Below the pieces are notes generated by a model that searched no databases, was not told where the DNA came from, and saw nothing but the letters and a program-made list of their open reading frames with translations. From positions 1,012,501 to 1,076,500 of the forward strand of contig VWND01000010.1 of assembly GCA_009599575.1 (NCBI GenBank): 64,000 nt of DNA, given 5' to 3'. Numbering within the stretch: the stretch's first letter is position 1; each line of letters begins with the position of its first letter. This DNA is from Blumeriella jaapii. Taxonomy: Eukaryota > Ascomycota > Leotiomycetes > Helotiales > Drepanopezizaceae. A program made the position numbers and the translations under genes. Of this stretch, positions 12,154 through 23,871 are shown piece by piece.

Positions 12154-12474
12154 GACAGCAAACTAGTTACTTGGTTACATATATCAGCTTTGAAAATGGT
12201 AATCTGCCTCCAAGCTCATCTCGGCCGTGCTTAGGGGAGCCGTGAAATGAGTGCTGGGGACAAAGAGTGAAATTTAACGACATGAAAATTTGTTGTATTG
12301 CTAATAGACAAAAGGCTTTTTGTAACTCCTTAACTTTGCCAATCGGCAATGATATCATAATTACCAATACACGATTCTACCCTGGGTATCCAATTCTCCT
12401 TCATAAGCCCTCTACTAGCAAGCAGCAACTGCCTGTTCTTTTTGATGCAAAACAAACTGATAGCCACAAAGCGC

Positions 12475-14019
12475 TTACACTTCTTCGTACGCAATCCGCG
12501 TCGTCTTCGTCTGGATAATCCTCTTGTCGCTTTCGCCACCATCGTTCCAATCCTTGTTAGCAATCTCCGTCGCTATTTCAATCTCGCTCGGCGTTCTCGT
12601 TTCTCCCAGATAACCTTTCTCCGAATTCACGTCTTTCTCGATCTGAGTGGCTGTCACTCTGGTCTCCATGCACAGAGTATCAGTACCATCAAAGTCCACA
12701 TAACCCCGACGCCCGTTACCTGCACCAAACCCTTGCATCGCACGGCTTTGGCTACGAGCCTGCGACCTAGCGGTACGGGACTGGCTCCCGCTCTCGCTAT
12801 TCAAAGTCTTGCCGCTCAAGCTCATAAGCCCCGGCGATACGTGCCGGAAGAACTGGCGCAGCGTCGGCATCGAGGCGCAGACGATGAGCAGGTTTGCCTC
12901 GACGCAGATCCAGGCGCTGATGGGCCCGGCGCCCCAGGGCTGATCGACCTCGCCAAGTGCGGTCATGAGCAGGTAGAGCCGGATGACAGACGTGATGACG
13001 GTTCTACGAGTCTCGTTAGATACGGATTGCATAGTTTCCAGATGAGAAAGGGTAGCCTACGCTGATCCAATGGAGAACAGAACGAGGAGACCGGCCTTCT
13101 TTCTCGTCGACATGTGGAGCCCTAATACCATGGGGATAGGGATCAAGATGATGAGGATGTCGGTGATGACGCCCAGGGCGGCGGTGGCCGTAAAGAGGGC
13201 GACGCGATCGATACACTTCCCCGTTGTGATAGACATGTCCCAGCCCATAGCAATGGGACTGCACGAAAAGATCGAGCTGAAAAAAATCCCGACGCCAGAG
13301 CCAATGTTGATGAACATCGTCGTGTAGATGGACCAGGTGAAGAACTTATGCTGGTTCTGTAGCTGCAGATAGAAAATCAAGATGACCATCTTCGACAGCG
13401 TGCAAGGTACTGAATAGACGATCGGGTTCAAGTAGACGCTATACTGTACGGATTCTCAGCTCTGGATCATACAATATTCACTACAGGACTCGACTCTTAC
13501 CCGGACGAATTCGGCGAATCGAGTAGCTGGAATCTCCCACGCATGCACACCGATGAATACCTTAGCCGCCCCGCCTATTTCAAAGCTCAGTACTGCTCAA
13601 TGTAAAGGTTCCTGGAGGATAAACTTACGGATAATGAAGGCTTGGATGACTACAGAGAATATCTACGTATGCCGCATGTTAACCACTTGAACCTTGTACA
13701 GCCCGTACCAAGCGTGGTCGGTGAGAGAGATCAAAGCTTACCCAGGCAAGAATGAGAAGAACTAAAGAACGATGTCAGTCCCTGAAGGAGGCGATTGATG
13801 GATAGGACACGGTGGAGACTCACCATCGTCAACGCCAAATCTGCGACGGACCACTACACTCACGTAGAGGCGCTGTGCCAAGCACAGAAGAGCAAAGATC
13901 ATTCCAACTGTCGCGGTGAAATAGATTGCCATATTTCCATTCCGCGCCGGCTGATCGAAATTGAGGATGTAGCCTTCGGGCGCTGGGATTGCGGTGATGA
14001 TGCCGCTGACATTTGCCAT
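12475..14019 (-). CDS. SAT4/rhodopsin-domain integral membrane protein (PTH11-like)
   Basis: Exons on the minus strand are 14019-13824, 13761-13742, 13662-13629, 13574-13501, 13443-13061 and 13003-12475 (411 aa). Introns are 54-79 nt, GT-AG, with CTGAC or CTAAC branch sites. The protein has about seven hydrophobic segments, beginning MAIYFTATVGMIFALLCLAQ. The family landmark RRRFGVDD...LLILAW falls after the first segment, and GKCIDRVALF and STRKKAGLLVLFSIGS mark the later loops. The C-terminal tail of about 130 residues is Ser/Arg/Glu-rich and presumably cytosolic. The N-terminus has no signal peptide and no CFEM cysteines. Members are seven-TM proteins of mostly unknown function, some called PTH11-like GPCRs. 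A receptor role is inference. Two very small exons (20 and 34 nt) are typical of this family's fragmented structure. Confidence 0.88.
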
Positions 14020-14310
14020 CTTGGTCTTGGGCTCTGCTCGGAAACACCTTTACAAAGAAGGTCGAAGCGTCAAGCCTGAAGTTCCGGAACGCGGATATGT
14101 GCTATGACTGTGAAACGACAAACTACCCATCTCTCAGCCCCAAAAAGGACGAGACGACACGCTCTTTGTATCTCGATCCTGAAGGAGGGTACATGTGGAG
14201 ACAAGGAGTTTTAGGGATCCAAGCGTATCTAACATATCTTGGATCTCGCTTGGCTTGTTCATGTTCTCGTGTCTCCGTATGCACGTCACTGCCTGGGGAT
14301 TTACTTTGTA
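14020..14310. other. 5' flank of the SAT4-type gene
   Basis: No gene recognised. This is the presumed promoter region of the minus-strand membrane-protein gene. It borders a dispersed repeat copy that begins at about 14311. Confidence 0.4.
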
Positions 14311-14552
14311 ATCTTTTGAAACCATCAAAAGCCACTTTACAAACACCACGGAGAACCATCCCGCTTGTAGGGGAAAGGCTCATGAGAATAGCGGGCCCAT
14401 TGGTCAAACGTTTGTTTTGTATAGCTGCTTTTCTCGAGGGTCTCTGGTATATAAAAATCCCCAGCTTAGCACGGCCTATATCCTACGAGAGGCTGAGGTG
14501 GCTTTGCCCCTTCTGGCGTTAAACAAAATCATCATCATCAGCATCAGCATCA
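14311..14552 (+). repeat. Dispersed repeat family, copy A (LINE 3'-end-like)
   Basis: Shares with the copies at 21406-22219, 23557-23855 and 33857-34509 a core that runs from GCCACTTTACAAACACCACG through GGAGAACCATCCCGC and CCCCAGCTTAGCACG to GGCGTTAAACAA. It ends in an (ATC)n-type tail. This is the least A/T-shifted plus-strand copy. Confidence 0.8.
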
Positions 14553-16505
14553 CTGCGCGGGGTACAAAGCCTGTAGGTAGTGGAGCAGGAGCGGCGAGAG
14601 CAAGATCGTTTGTGTTTACCGCATTGATGATTTTGAGGTCTGTCCCCTCCCACGCATCGGTATGCCAAACACAATAGAAGCCCATAAGTACAGTAATGCG
14701 AAACACCGAATAAGTGGGGTTGGCTACAACGGGAATTAGAGGGAGGTGCTTTGAACCAAGGCTGCGCTAGTATTCGATTTTACCCAGCAGGGCCCACTTC
14801 GAAGTATGTAAGTCTTCCGATATCGACTTCTGGTATGTAGGGCGAGTCGTTATCGTTCGCACATGACGAACTGAGCTTAACAGACTGCCCACCTTCCCTT
14901 TGGCTAGAGGCTTTCTCCAAGGCGGAATATCAACAGCTGATCCTTGATCTCCACCCCACCGACTCCCCCCATCCTCTTCCCACCGGACCCAAACAGTCGT
15001 ACACAGTCGAGGGCGTTGCAAAGGCGTTGTGCGAGTACTCACGGGCTAGGTTATGTTTCCGAACATCTAGCCTGACCAGTCAAGCTTTGGTGAGCACAAT
15101 GAAGCAAAAGTGAAGGTTGTTCGACGTCAATTGACCGAGACGTGATAGTTTCAGAGAACAGTGATTATCATGGAGTCTCTCCGCTGGAGGTGATCGTTGC
15201 GCACTGGAACGGAATAACTGCTTCCGGAAACAACGCATGGGCCAGTGTGAGTGGGAATGGTACATAGGGGCGAAATCATCAACTTACCGATGACAGGAAG
15301 AGAAGTCGCTGACAAGGAAGCCTTATCATAGATAATACTCTGTATACGAACGAGCTCCACAATGCTCTTGGGAACAGGAAGACAGGTTGCGAAAGAGGCC
15401 AGCTCACCATCGTGATGCTGAGAGAATGGTTCGTGTGCTAGCGAGCCATACCCGTAAGCAAGCTTGCAAGTTATCACAAGTTGTCGCATCTTGCCGAAGT
15501 CTCTCAATGAGGAGGAAAGCAAAGCCTACTTGTGGTGTTGCCAGGGATTTGCCCTCCTCATGTCTGGATTTGGCCTTGTAGGATTGGTCCGAATCCCAAA
15601 ATCCCACGTTACTCTGTCGCTCCTCAAAAGAACGTTCGAAGCACGGGCTCAAAGACAACAGGAAACTTTTGAAAGCAAATCGAGTGATATTATTGGATCT
15701 GCATCCTAAACACAAAAGTTTGAGATTTTGCTCCGGTTTTGCTGTAATTTTCGATCTATAATAAAAGTTGACTCTGAGTGGAGAATGATGAGAGAGGAGC
15801 GGCGGGCGTTAAGATTGCTCGCTTATGACGGTCAACATTGCCATCATGCGAGTGTAGCTTCTTAGAAGTAAAACCTTGTCCATTAAAACATGGCATTTTT
15901 GTCTCTAAGCAATAGGTAAGCTGTCATGTGAGGGGTTGTACTGTACTCTAAGTAAACATTAATCCTACGCCGCCGTTTCCTTATGCAGGAACCCATCCAT
16001 CTTGGCTCGATCAGCCTGTGCCGCGAAAAAGCCGACGCTGACAGCTGCTGCATTCGCCGGTCTGCTACAAAAATAAGAACTTTGATTTCGCAGAGTTTAA
16101 TTGGATCGCCAAACTGGACTAGCTCCAACGGCGGAGGTGTCAGTCCTACGCATAAAGTCCGAAATCCTTGCGTGTAGAAATCCTTACATGCCATACTCTG
16201 TAAACACTGCCGTGTGCCAATATCGCAATCACCGAACTCTAGAGGATTACACGTTGATTACATTGGTCGAAGGTCCCTGGTGAACGACGCTTTCGCTGAC
16301 AAGGATCTTTACCTTTATGTAAGAATGGGTTGGTATGGCCACTGGTCATCAACCAGAAGGGTCTCTTCTCTGTCTTGAAAGAATAGACTCCGTCTCCGTA
16401 TAACGTAGCTGCACCTCCGTCGATACATTCCAGAACTCTAACCGCATCTTACATTCTTGGCCTCATCGGTTTCGAGTTGAAAGGACGAGCCAATCGACCC
16501 CAAAG
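14553..16505. other. Intergenic, no gene seen
   Basis: Open frames on both strands lack motifs. The last few hundred bases before 16506 are the presumed promoter and leader of the FAD oxidoreductase. No clear TATA element was chosen. Confidence 0.4.
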
Positions 16506-18134
16506 ATGCCATATCCCGCAGCACTGCTGGCTGCTATGTCAGTCTTATCGCCATGTCTGTTGCTTGCTGCCGCAGCTCACCCGGACACCAATGGGGTGAG
16601 TGGTGGCATACCGTCCCGAACCCTCCTTGTGAAACTTGAGACGCTGATCTTCGTGCCATTCCAGTGTTCGGCCCTCGTTGCCGGTGGCCTTAAGAGTCAG
16701 GTCTACTTTCCCAACACCAGTAATTATGAGGCCCGGGAAGGCTCGTACTGGTCTGCCAACGCGCGACTGTCTCCCTCTTGTATCGTCCAGCCACGGAACA
16801 CCAATGAAGTATCCGCGGCCATCTCCATCTTGTCCCAAGCTCCCGGCAACTTTGCGGTCAGATCTGGAGGCCACAGCCACTGGGCGGGCGGAAGTAACAT
16901 ACACGTCGGAGTAACGATCGACCTGGGACTTCTCAACAGCGTGGTCTACAACAAAGACACCGGCCTGGCAGAACTTGGCCCTGGATCCAAGTGGGGGAGC
17001 GTCTACCACACCCTTCAAGCCCAAGGCGTGGGCGTCGCGGGTGGGAGAGATGCCAATGTGGGTGTTGGTGGATTCCTCACGGGCGGCGGCAACTCGTACT
17101 ATTCCGGACTGATGGGCCTGGGGTGCGACACGGTCCGGAGCGCGGAGGTGGTCCTTGCCAATGGGACAATCCTGACTACAAGTGCTGACTCGCACCCGGA
17201 TCTGCTGAGGGCGATCAAAGGCGGGACGGGGAACTTTTGCATCGTCACCCGCTTCGATGTGGCTACGTTCCCATACCAAGATCTCTGGGGCGGTTTGATG
17301 GTCACCAACCGCACGTATGCGAAGGAACGCATCGCCTCCATGGCCGCCTTCACGGACAGCAACGAGCACAACCGCGAAGACGCCTACATCATCAACTTTA
17401 CCTACAATCCAGCGTCCTTTGATGAGGTGGTCATCTCTAGCGTCGTGGCCGACGTGAACGGGGTGGAAAGGGCGCCCGCCTTTCACGATGCCCTGGCGAT
17501 TCCGACCATCTTCACGGACCTGAAGAAGCGCAGCATGGCCAACATGGCCGAGACGTACGTCCTGCCGGCAGGCACGCACAATATCTGGTTCTCGCGCACG
17601 TTCCGTAACGATCAATTGCTCATGCAGCACGCGGCGACCATCAACGAGTACTGCGTCAATAGTCTCCGTCGGGCGCTAGGAACGAATTCCTTCACCCTCC
17701 AGTCCCTGTTCCAGCCAATTCCTCGGTACTTCGCGGACATCGCGAACCACAACGGCGGTAACGTCTTGGGCCTTGAGCGCTTCGAGAACAACGCCCTGCT
17801 GTGGCTGTTGACAGGCGCCTTCCAGAGCGCCGAGCACGAGCAGATTGCCTACCCGATCCTCCAGTCATTCTATACCGCGCTCCAAAGTCATGCCAACGCA
17901 CTCTCCGCGAACCTGCCCTGGGAGTACTTGAATTATGCGGACCCGTCGCAGAATCCGCTGGCGAGCTACGGTGAGCAGAACGTCGAGTTCATGAGAGAGG
18001 TTTCGGCCAAATACGATCCGGCCCAGGTCTTCCAGAAGAAGTCGCCGGCGGGCTTCAAGCTCAGTGCCATACCTAAGAATCGGGTACGGGCCGCGCGAGC
18101 CACTGTGCATGGCAACAAGCGAGTGGGCTGGTAG
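16506..18134 (+). CDS. Secreted FAD-linked oxidoreductase (berberine-bridge/VAO family)
   Basis: Exons 16506-16595 and 16665-18134 give 519 aa. The 69-nt intron (GTGAGT...CCAG, branch GCTGATC) is a multiple of three with no stop, so it can be mistaken for coding sequence. Its removal joins the signal peptide (MPYPAALLAAMSVLSPCLLLA) to CSALVAGGLKSQVYFP, the usual start of the mature family. The PP-loop motif FAVRSGGHSHWAGG carries the histidine (about residue 99) that binds FAD covalently. VGVGGFLTGGGNSYYSGLMG is the second flavin-binding motif. The cysteine that gives bicovalent flavin in BBE proper is absent (GGRDANVGVGG). The C-terminal BBE segment WEYLNYADPSQNP...VSAKYDPAQVF is complete. 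The family oxidises sugars, alkaloids or secondary-metabolite intermediates. The substrate is unknown, and I see no core biosynthetic enzyme nearby. Confidence 0.92.
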   Translation: MPYPAALLAAMSVLSPCLLLAAAAHPDTNGVSGGIPSRTLLVKLETLIFVPFQCSALVAGGLKSQVYFPNTSNYEAREGSYWSANARLSPSCIVQPRNTNEVSAAISILSQAPGNFAVRSGGHSHWAGGSNIHVGVTIDLGLLNSVVYNKDTGLAELGPGSKWGSVYHTLQAQGVGVAGGRDANVGVGGFLTGGGNSYYSGLMGLGCDTVRSAEVVLANGTILTTSADSHPDLLRAIKGGTGNFCIVTRFDVATFPYQDLWGGLMVTNRTYAKERIASMAAFTDSNEHNREDAYIINFTYNPASFDEVVISSVVADVNGVERAPAFHDALAIPTIFTDLKKRSMANMAETYVLPAGTHNIWFSRTFRNDQLLMQHAATINEYCVNSLRRALGTNSFTLQSLFQPIPRYFADIANHNGGNVLGLERFENNALLWLLTGAFQSAEHEQIAYPILQSFYTALQSHANALSANLPWEYLNYADPSQNPLASYGEQNVEFMREVSAKYDPAQVFQKKSPAGFKLSAIPKNRVRAARATVHGNKRVGW

Positions 18135-21100
18135 CTTGATTCCAGACCTTTCTCTGTATATTTGTAACACGGGTTCCTCGATGCTGTATCTCCTTCCGCA
18201 ACCCGAGAAGGAAATTCATCCTACTTGCTTCTTGTCACTTCTTCTCTCTTGTACAAAACCAAGTCTTTCCCCGTGAATTTGATCTTTATGCTAGAACTTA
18301 GACCCACTGGGCGAGCCGAACACAATCAGAGTAGAATAGAGTAGAGCAGGCCAAATCACACATTGTAACGGCTATCCAGAGATCCACCGTTACCGACTAC
18401 GCAAAATTGCAAGAATGAAACACGAAGAGCGAGAATGTGTGAAAGAAAAGGAGCGTCGTGTATTCACATGCTCGTTTGTAAACAAAAGTATTGGTCACGT
18501 GATCTCATAACCGAAGGTGCTGGCCTCGGGTCACCTGACCTTCTTCCCCCCGATCCTAGTTTCGGCAACACCGTAGCACATGTTCCGACTGCCCATTCAT
18601 GACTAACGCAAATCTCTCTATGCCGCGTTGGAAATGTTACTCGCAGCACAGCGCGGGGGCATTTACCAAATGTAGATGTTCCCTGCGTGAATGATAAATG
18701 GTTACACGGTAGCCGACTCACCTCCCTGTTTTGCTCGGGGCTCGCTAGCAAATGAGTAGTGCGGTCCATTCAATACGAAGTAACCTCCGGGGCTATTCTC
18801 AGCAGGGTGCACCTATTTATAAACACGCGTCAAGTATGTCCTTATCCTGACGGCGTTCAGGGTCTTGGTATACAGTACTAGTCGGTATGTCCGGGCCAGA
18901 CAATACGAATCGAAAGAAAAGAAACGTCTCTTCCTTTCGGGCGAGCCGCGACAACTTTGCTGTTGTCCTTTGCGTGCAATTGGCAAGGCGAGGAATTCTC
19001 CGACACTGGAAGCCTTACGATACACAATGCCATGTCGATCACGGAAATAAGCGCAGAAAGGGGGAAAAGAGAATCGCAAAGCGCGGCAGCATGTACAACT
19101 TGGGCGATTTCTCCCAGGCCGAATAAAGCCAGGATCGGATGAACCTAAGTCTCATCGCATACGCTACACTACTGAGTAAGTACGTACAGCACTGCGAAGT
19201 TTGTATGGTACTGTATATATGCGAAACATCATTACTCCTAGGTCGGAACGCTATTCCGGTCAGTAGAGCCAGGGTCTTCGTACAGTAAGTATCGTACTTC
19301 CTGAAAATTCCGCATTGCATACCCATGGCACGAAGCAATTCTTATTCTCGGCCCTCGAGCGAAGGTGCATCTATTTGGCCTGAAAACAGACTTTGGCCAG
19401 GACGACCATACGATGTGCACGCCTGGTTTGGATCGCACAGCCAGCCTCCGTAAGCGAGTAATACATACATAGGTACCCACATGCTGTGCTTTGGGCCTGA
19501 ACGAAACCAAAACATCACGCCTTATTCCTCAGTAGTTGCCTCAGAACTCTTGAAAGCTTTTCCATGACAAGCACGAGATAGCGAAGCGAGCCTGGATGGA
19601 CCACAAAGCTACCGTGAGAGGCGGAAAGTGTCTGGACTCCCCCATCCCCCTCTTGGCTAATAGGCTGTATTTAATCTATTTGGTCTTGTGATTCAGGCTG
19701 CTAGTTAAGATAAACGAAATGACAAGCTCGAATCTAGAAATTTGTATCGAAGAGGCAAAAGAAGCGTGGCACAATATTGATGTTGGGATCTGGCATCAGC
19801 GAGCTGTTGCTAAAGAAGACAGCGCAAAAGCAGTGATTCGGGCTAACAGATAGTATACAAGATATTAGAAAGGGTTTGTTAACTTGGAAAAGCTGCCAAG
19901 TAAACAATGCCAAATCGAGTAAGTACACTTTCGCAGCCAGGGTGGATGGGAGTGCGGATGGGTGAGGGGCTGCAGACACTTATTGCACTCCACTGTATTT
20001 GTAAGCCGAAACCAAAAACTTCATGCGCCCTACTATATTCAAAAGCCGAAAACGCAAACATTAATAGTTCGTGTGAAATCTTGCTGAGATACTAAGCCGG
20101 AAGCGCTATCCCATCAGTCGTGCACATTGCTACTGCTCCCTCCCAGGTGAAACAATTACACCCTGATGGTTGGAAACAAGGCTCTGGACTAGAAAAATCC
20201 AGAGTTTCCGAGGGTCGTTGACTCGCCTCCTGGACGAAGAACACTAACTTATTGATTACCTTGCCTTTTTCTTGGTTTCTTAGCAGCCTGTACATCTTAC
20301 ATAACCTGAGTGTTATCAAGCGGCTGGTCGTGATTTTGTGGAGCCCGTCCTCTCCCTACGTTTCGTCGAAATCCAGGTTTCCTATGGAACGGAAAGGCGA
20401 AGAGCATCCATGACCAAATCACAACATCAGCCTTGAGGTCAGCTATCGTGCCTCTTGCCCGATACGCGGTTGAACGTTGCTTGTGGAAGCTAGTTGTGCG
20501 ATACATCCGTATATGGTTCAAGATATGCCACACAAAAGCCGCCGCCAAAATGCGCAGCTCCTGGGCGCGTCGGTGCGCGACACAACATGCATCGTAAATC
20601 TCGTGAAAACGCAACCAACCTGCCCATCCGCACAGCAAGTCGATACCTACGTTACTGATTGGCATCGCCCGAGCGCCGAAAAGGGGGCCGCTGCGTCTTG
20701 TTCTCGCAAAGCATAGAGTTAAGCATGGTCTCGAGCCCCCTTCCCATCCCCCTTCCACTGCTGCAGAACATATCGGGCCGAGTGACCGTCCCCAATCCAC
20801 TTCTGTTCACATCAGGCCCGTCCAGCCGCCAGTGCTGAGAACATGCAGGAACCGAAATCCTCTGGCCGCCGCGCACGAACTCTTCCGCCCGGTATGTACC
20901 GCATGCGCCGCCGATCGTTAGCTCGATCATGCTTAGCCTCGCACTCGTAGAGTTCTGCATCCCAACGTGAAACGACGGAGTGAAGCTTCTTCTCCGGGCA
21001 AGTCTGGAAACCGAATACCTAGGGCCGTGTTTCGAAACATGTGCTTTCTTCTTTTTTGGGAGCACGTCTTGATGCAAGATGGGTCGGCATCTGCATACGT

Positions 21101-21405
21101 GTTTGGAAAACACCGCTTTGCGCGAGAGAAATCGCAAGTCGGCTTCTGACCAGCCGTCTTTTGTTCTCTTCGGGTCTTGTCATCACTTCTAACTTGCTCG
21201 GTAGAATTGCACGTGGAGAGCTGTGGCTCGCTGCGATGAATTTCTGGTCTCTCATCCGTTCCTTGGGCCCAAAAAGATCCCTCGTCTCGAGGTTAGCAAG
21301 CACCATGTCCTAGGCTTCAAGCGAATTCCTATCTCTTGACGCTTAGCTGCGATACCGCGGGATCAGAGACCCGGGATATGCGTATTAAAAGAGCTTTTCC
21401 CCAAT
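18135..21405. other. Intergenic, no gene seen
   Basis: Mixed-composition DNA with short GTAC-type palindromes (19170-19290). No frame has a motif or convincing introns on either strand, and no RNA gene was recognised. Confidence 0.45.
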
Positions 21406-22219
21406 CTGATTTTTACTATTTTCATACGTATATACTTTATGTTTTTTGGAAACATTAAAGGCCATTTCACAAACACAATGGAGAACCATACCGCCTGTAA
21501 AAAAAGGGCTCAAATAGCGGCCATTGGCCATACGTTTCTTCGATATAACTGCTTTTTCGAAGGTCTTTTGTATATAAAATCCTCAGCTTAGCATGTCCTA
21601 TATGCTTTACCGGAGGCTGAAATGGCTCTGCGCTTCTTGACGTTAAACAATATTATAATTTTATTTCCTAATCGTGGTTTTTACTGTTTTTATACGTATT
21701 TTTTTTATGTTTTTTTTTTTGGAATTATTAAAGGCCATTTCATAAACACAATGGAGAACCCTCCCGCCTGTAAGGAAAGGGCTTAAATAGCGGCCCATTG
21801 GCCAAACGTTTCTTCGATATAACTGCTTTTTCGAGGGTTTTTTATGTATAAAAATCCTCAGCTTAGTACGTCTTATATGCTTTACGAAAGGCTGAAATAG
21901 CTTTGCTTTTCTTGACGTTAAACAATATTATTATTATTATTATTTCCTAATCGTAGGTTTAATTATTTTCATACGTAATTTTTCTTTTTTGGAAATATTA
22001 AAAGCCATTTCACAAATATCATGGAAAACCATTCCGCCTGTAAAGGAAAAGCTCAAATAGCGGCCTATTGGCCAAACGTTTCTTTTATATAACTGCTTTC
22101 TCGAGGATCTCTTGTATACAAAAATCCTCAGCTTAGCACGTCTCCAATGCCCTACGGGAGGCTTGAGGTGGTTATGCCCGTCCTAGACGTTAAATAATAT
22201 CGTCATCATCATCATCATC
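21406..22219 (+). repeat. Three head-to-tail copies (B, C, D) of the dispersed repeat
   Basis: Three units of about 270 bp start near 21406, 21666 and 21945. Each has a T-rich head, the block CATTTCACAAACA..ATGGAGAACC, the block CCTCAGCTTAG, and GACGTTAAAYAAT followed by a microsatellite tail ((ATT)n or (ATC)n). Many differences from copy A are C-to-T or G-to-A, as RIP would produce. No coding capacity is visible. Confidence 0.85.
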
Positions 22220-23540
22220 TCTTGACGCTTCAAGATTACAACGCTGTTTAACGTTATCAACCCTTTCAAATCCTTCATCCTATATCAAAGGTGAATTTGC
22301 AAGCCAATTTGACATTCAATTTCCTATCATCGATTTTTTCCGTTTTCCACTTCAATTGGTTATTACATCCGGCATTATCAGCGAAGCTCTCGATGATTCT
22401 CATCTCTCCCAGACGATGATGGCGCAGATTTCCAATCCGGATTTTCCAGAACGTCAACACCAGACCTGTTCTGCACGCTTCACAGAAAGCGCCTCTATCC
22501 GTCAAGGCCGGAGATCGAAATCACCTCTCCGCGCGCCTTACAAGGTGCAATAGTGTAGGAGCAAGCCGTTCCCCAGCGCTGAGGACAGCTGATACATCTC
22601 CTGGTGTCTTCTGACGTGATCAAAGTCCGCGGTGCGAATAACTTCACTGCGACGGCTACCAAAGTCGGCTTTGGGCCGTACGTCGACGGCTGTCGGAATG
22701 TGCGGCCCGCTGTCAGAACACAAGGCCGGAAGTGAATCTAGACCGTTTCGAGGCCCGTCTACGATCTCAAGACTTGTAAAGTCCTCGTCTGCTCGTTTGC
22801 CGCATCTCTTGCTGGTGTAATTGTCATGGCGTCATTGCCCAACCTCTCTTTTCCATGTCTGCCCGTGAAAAGGAGTCAGCTGTTGGGCAGTATTGGTATA
22901 CAAAGGGTCAGTATTGGTATACAAAAGGTGGTGATACGGTACGAACTAGTCTTAATCGTTGTGTTGATTTTCTATCCCTTTTGACCAAGATGCAGACCGC
23001 GAAAATATGGGTGGAGGGGATCGCCCGCTTTCAGCATGCAATTACGTGACTCCCGCGTGACCTGATCATGTCTGGGTTATTGCCACGAGCAGTCTTCTAC
23101 TTCCTTCTGGGACGTCTTCTGAAAGAGCTCGAAGAACACACCTACTTTTTGTTCTGCTGTGTGCTGCCCCTTCGCGGCGCCTCTCCTGATAGCAAGCGGT
23201 TCGGTATTCCCAACGATTACCAAAAAGGAAATGTTTCCGATGTTTCTCGTAGGGCCCTTGGGTTCGTTCGCCATACCTATCGGTCTTGAGATCCAATCCA
23301 TGTTCCTCTAGGCTATTGCGATACAAGATAACGCAAGTCGCACAACTGCTCCGCGTAACGGTCTGCCGCCCGCTAGCATCTCACGTCACCACGGTTCTGG
23401 GCCTTCTTCAGCCCGCTCATCTTCCTCCGATGAGCCTTTTCGCTGTAATCACGCTCTTTTTCTCACACGCAGCTTTTTTCAACATTTCGCCGGGAAGGTC
23501 ATTTCGATTAGACACATCGGCGTGTGTCACGGCAGGTTTT
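22220..23540. other. Intergenic, no gene seen
   Basis: No supported gene. A short near-duplicate (GGTATACAAAAGG-like, 22890-22930) is present. The right end is one side of the 16-bp target-site duplication of repeat copy E. Confidence 0.4.
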
Positions 23541-23871
23541 CCAACCCAGTGTTAGTCATGATGATGATGATGATATTATTATTATTTAACGTCTGGAGGG
23601 GGCAGTGAAACTGCGCTCCCTCAAGCCTCCCGCAGGGCATTGAAGACGTGCTAAGCTGGGGATTTTGACATACAAAAGACCTTCGAGATAGCAGTTATGT
23701 AAAAGAAATGTGTGACAAATGGTCCGCTCATTGAGCCCTTCCCCTACAGGCGGGATGGTTCTCCGTTGAGTTCGTGAAGCTACCTTCGAAAAGATAAAGG
23801 CTGTGGAAGCTGATTCTTTCTTTGGGTCATGCGACTGTCAGTCAAGCCAGATTGGCCAACCCAGTGTTAGT
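23541..23871 (-). mobile_element. Dispersed repeat copy E with 16-bp target-site duplication
   Basis: The element body (23557-23855, 299 bp) is in minus orientation. Its microsatellite tail (ATC/ATT units) lies at the left, next to TTAACGTCTGG. The body is bracketed by a perfect 16-bp direct repeat, CCAACCCAGTGTTAGT, at 23541-23556 and 23856-23871. A variable microsatellite 3' tail plus a medium-length target duplication is the mark of target-primed insertion, as made by a non-LTR element or a SINE that borrows its machinery. No clear Pol III A or B box was found, so a 5'-truncated LINE is preferred. Confidence 0.8.

Noticed and set aside
12330..14720. Secondary-metabolite cluster linking the SAT4-type gene and FAD oxidoreductase
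   Set aside because: No synthase, transporter or cluster regulator is visible between or around them. Proximity alone is not evidence.
16545..17630. 361-codon minus-strand frame inside the FAD oxidoreductase
   Set aside because: Antisense shadow of a GC3-rich coding exon. It has no motif of its own.
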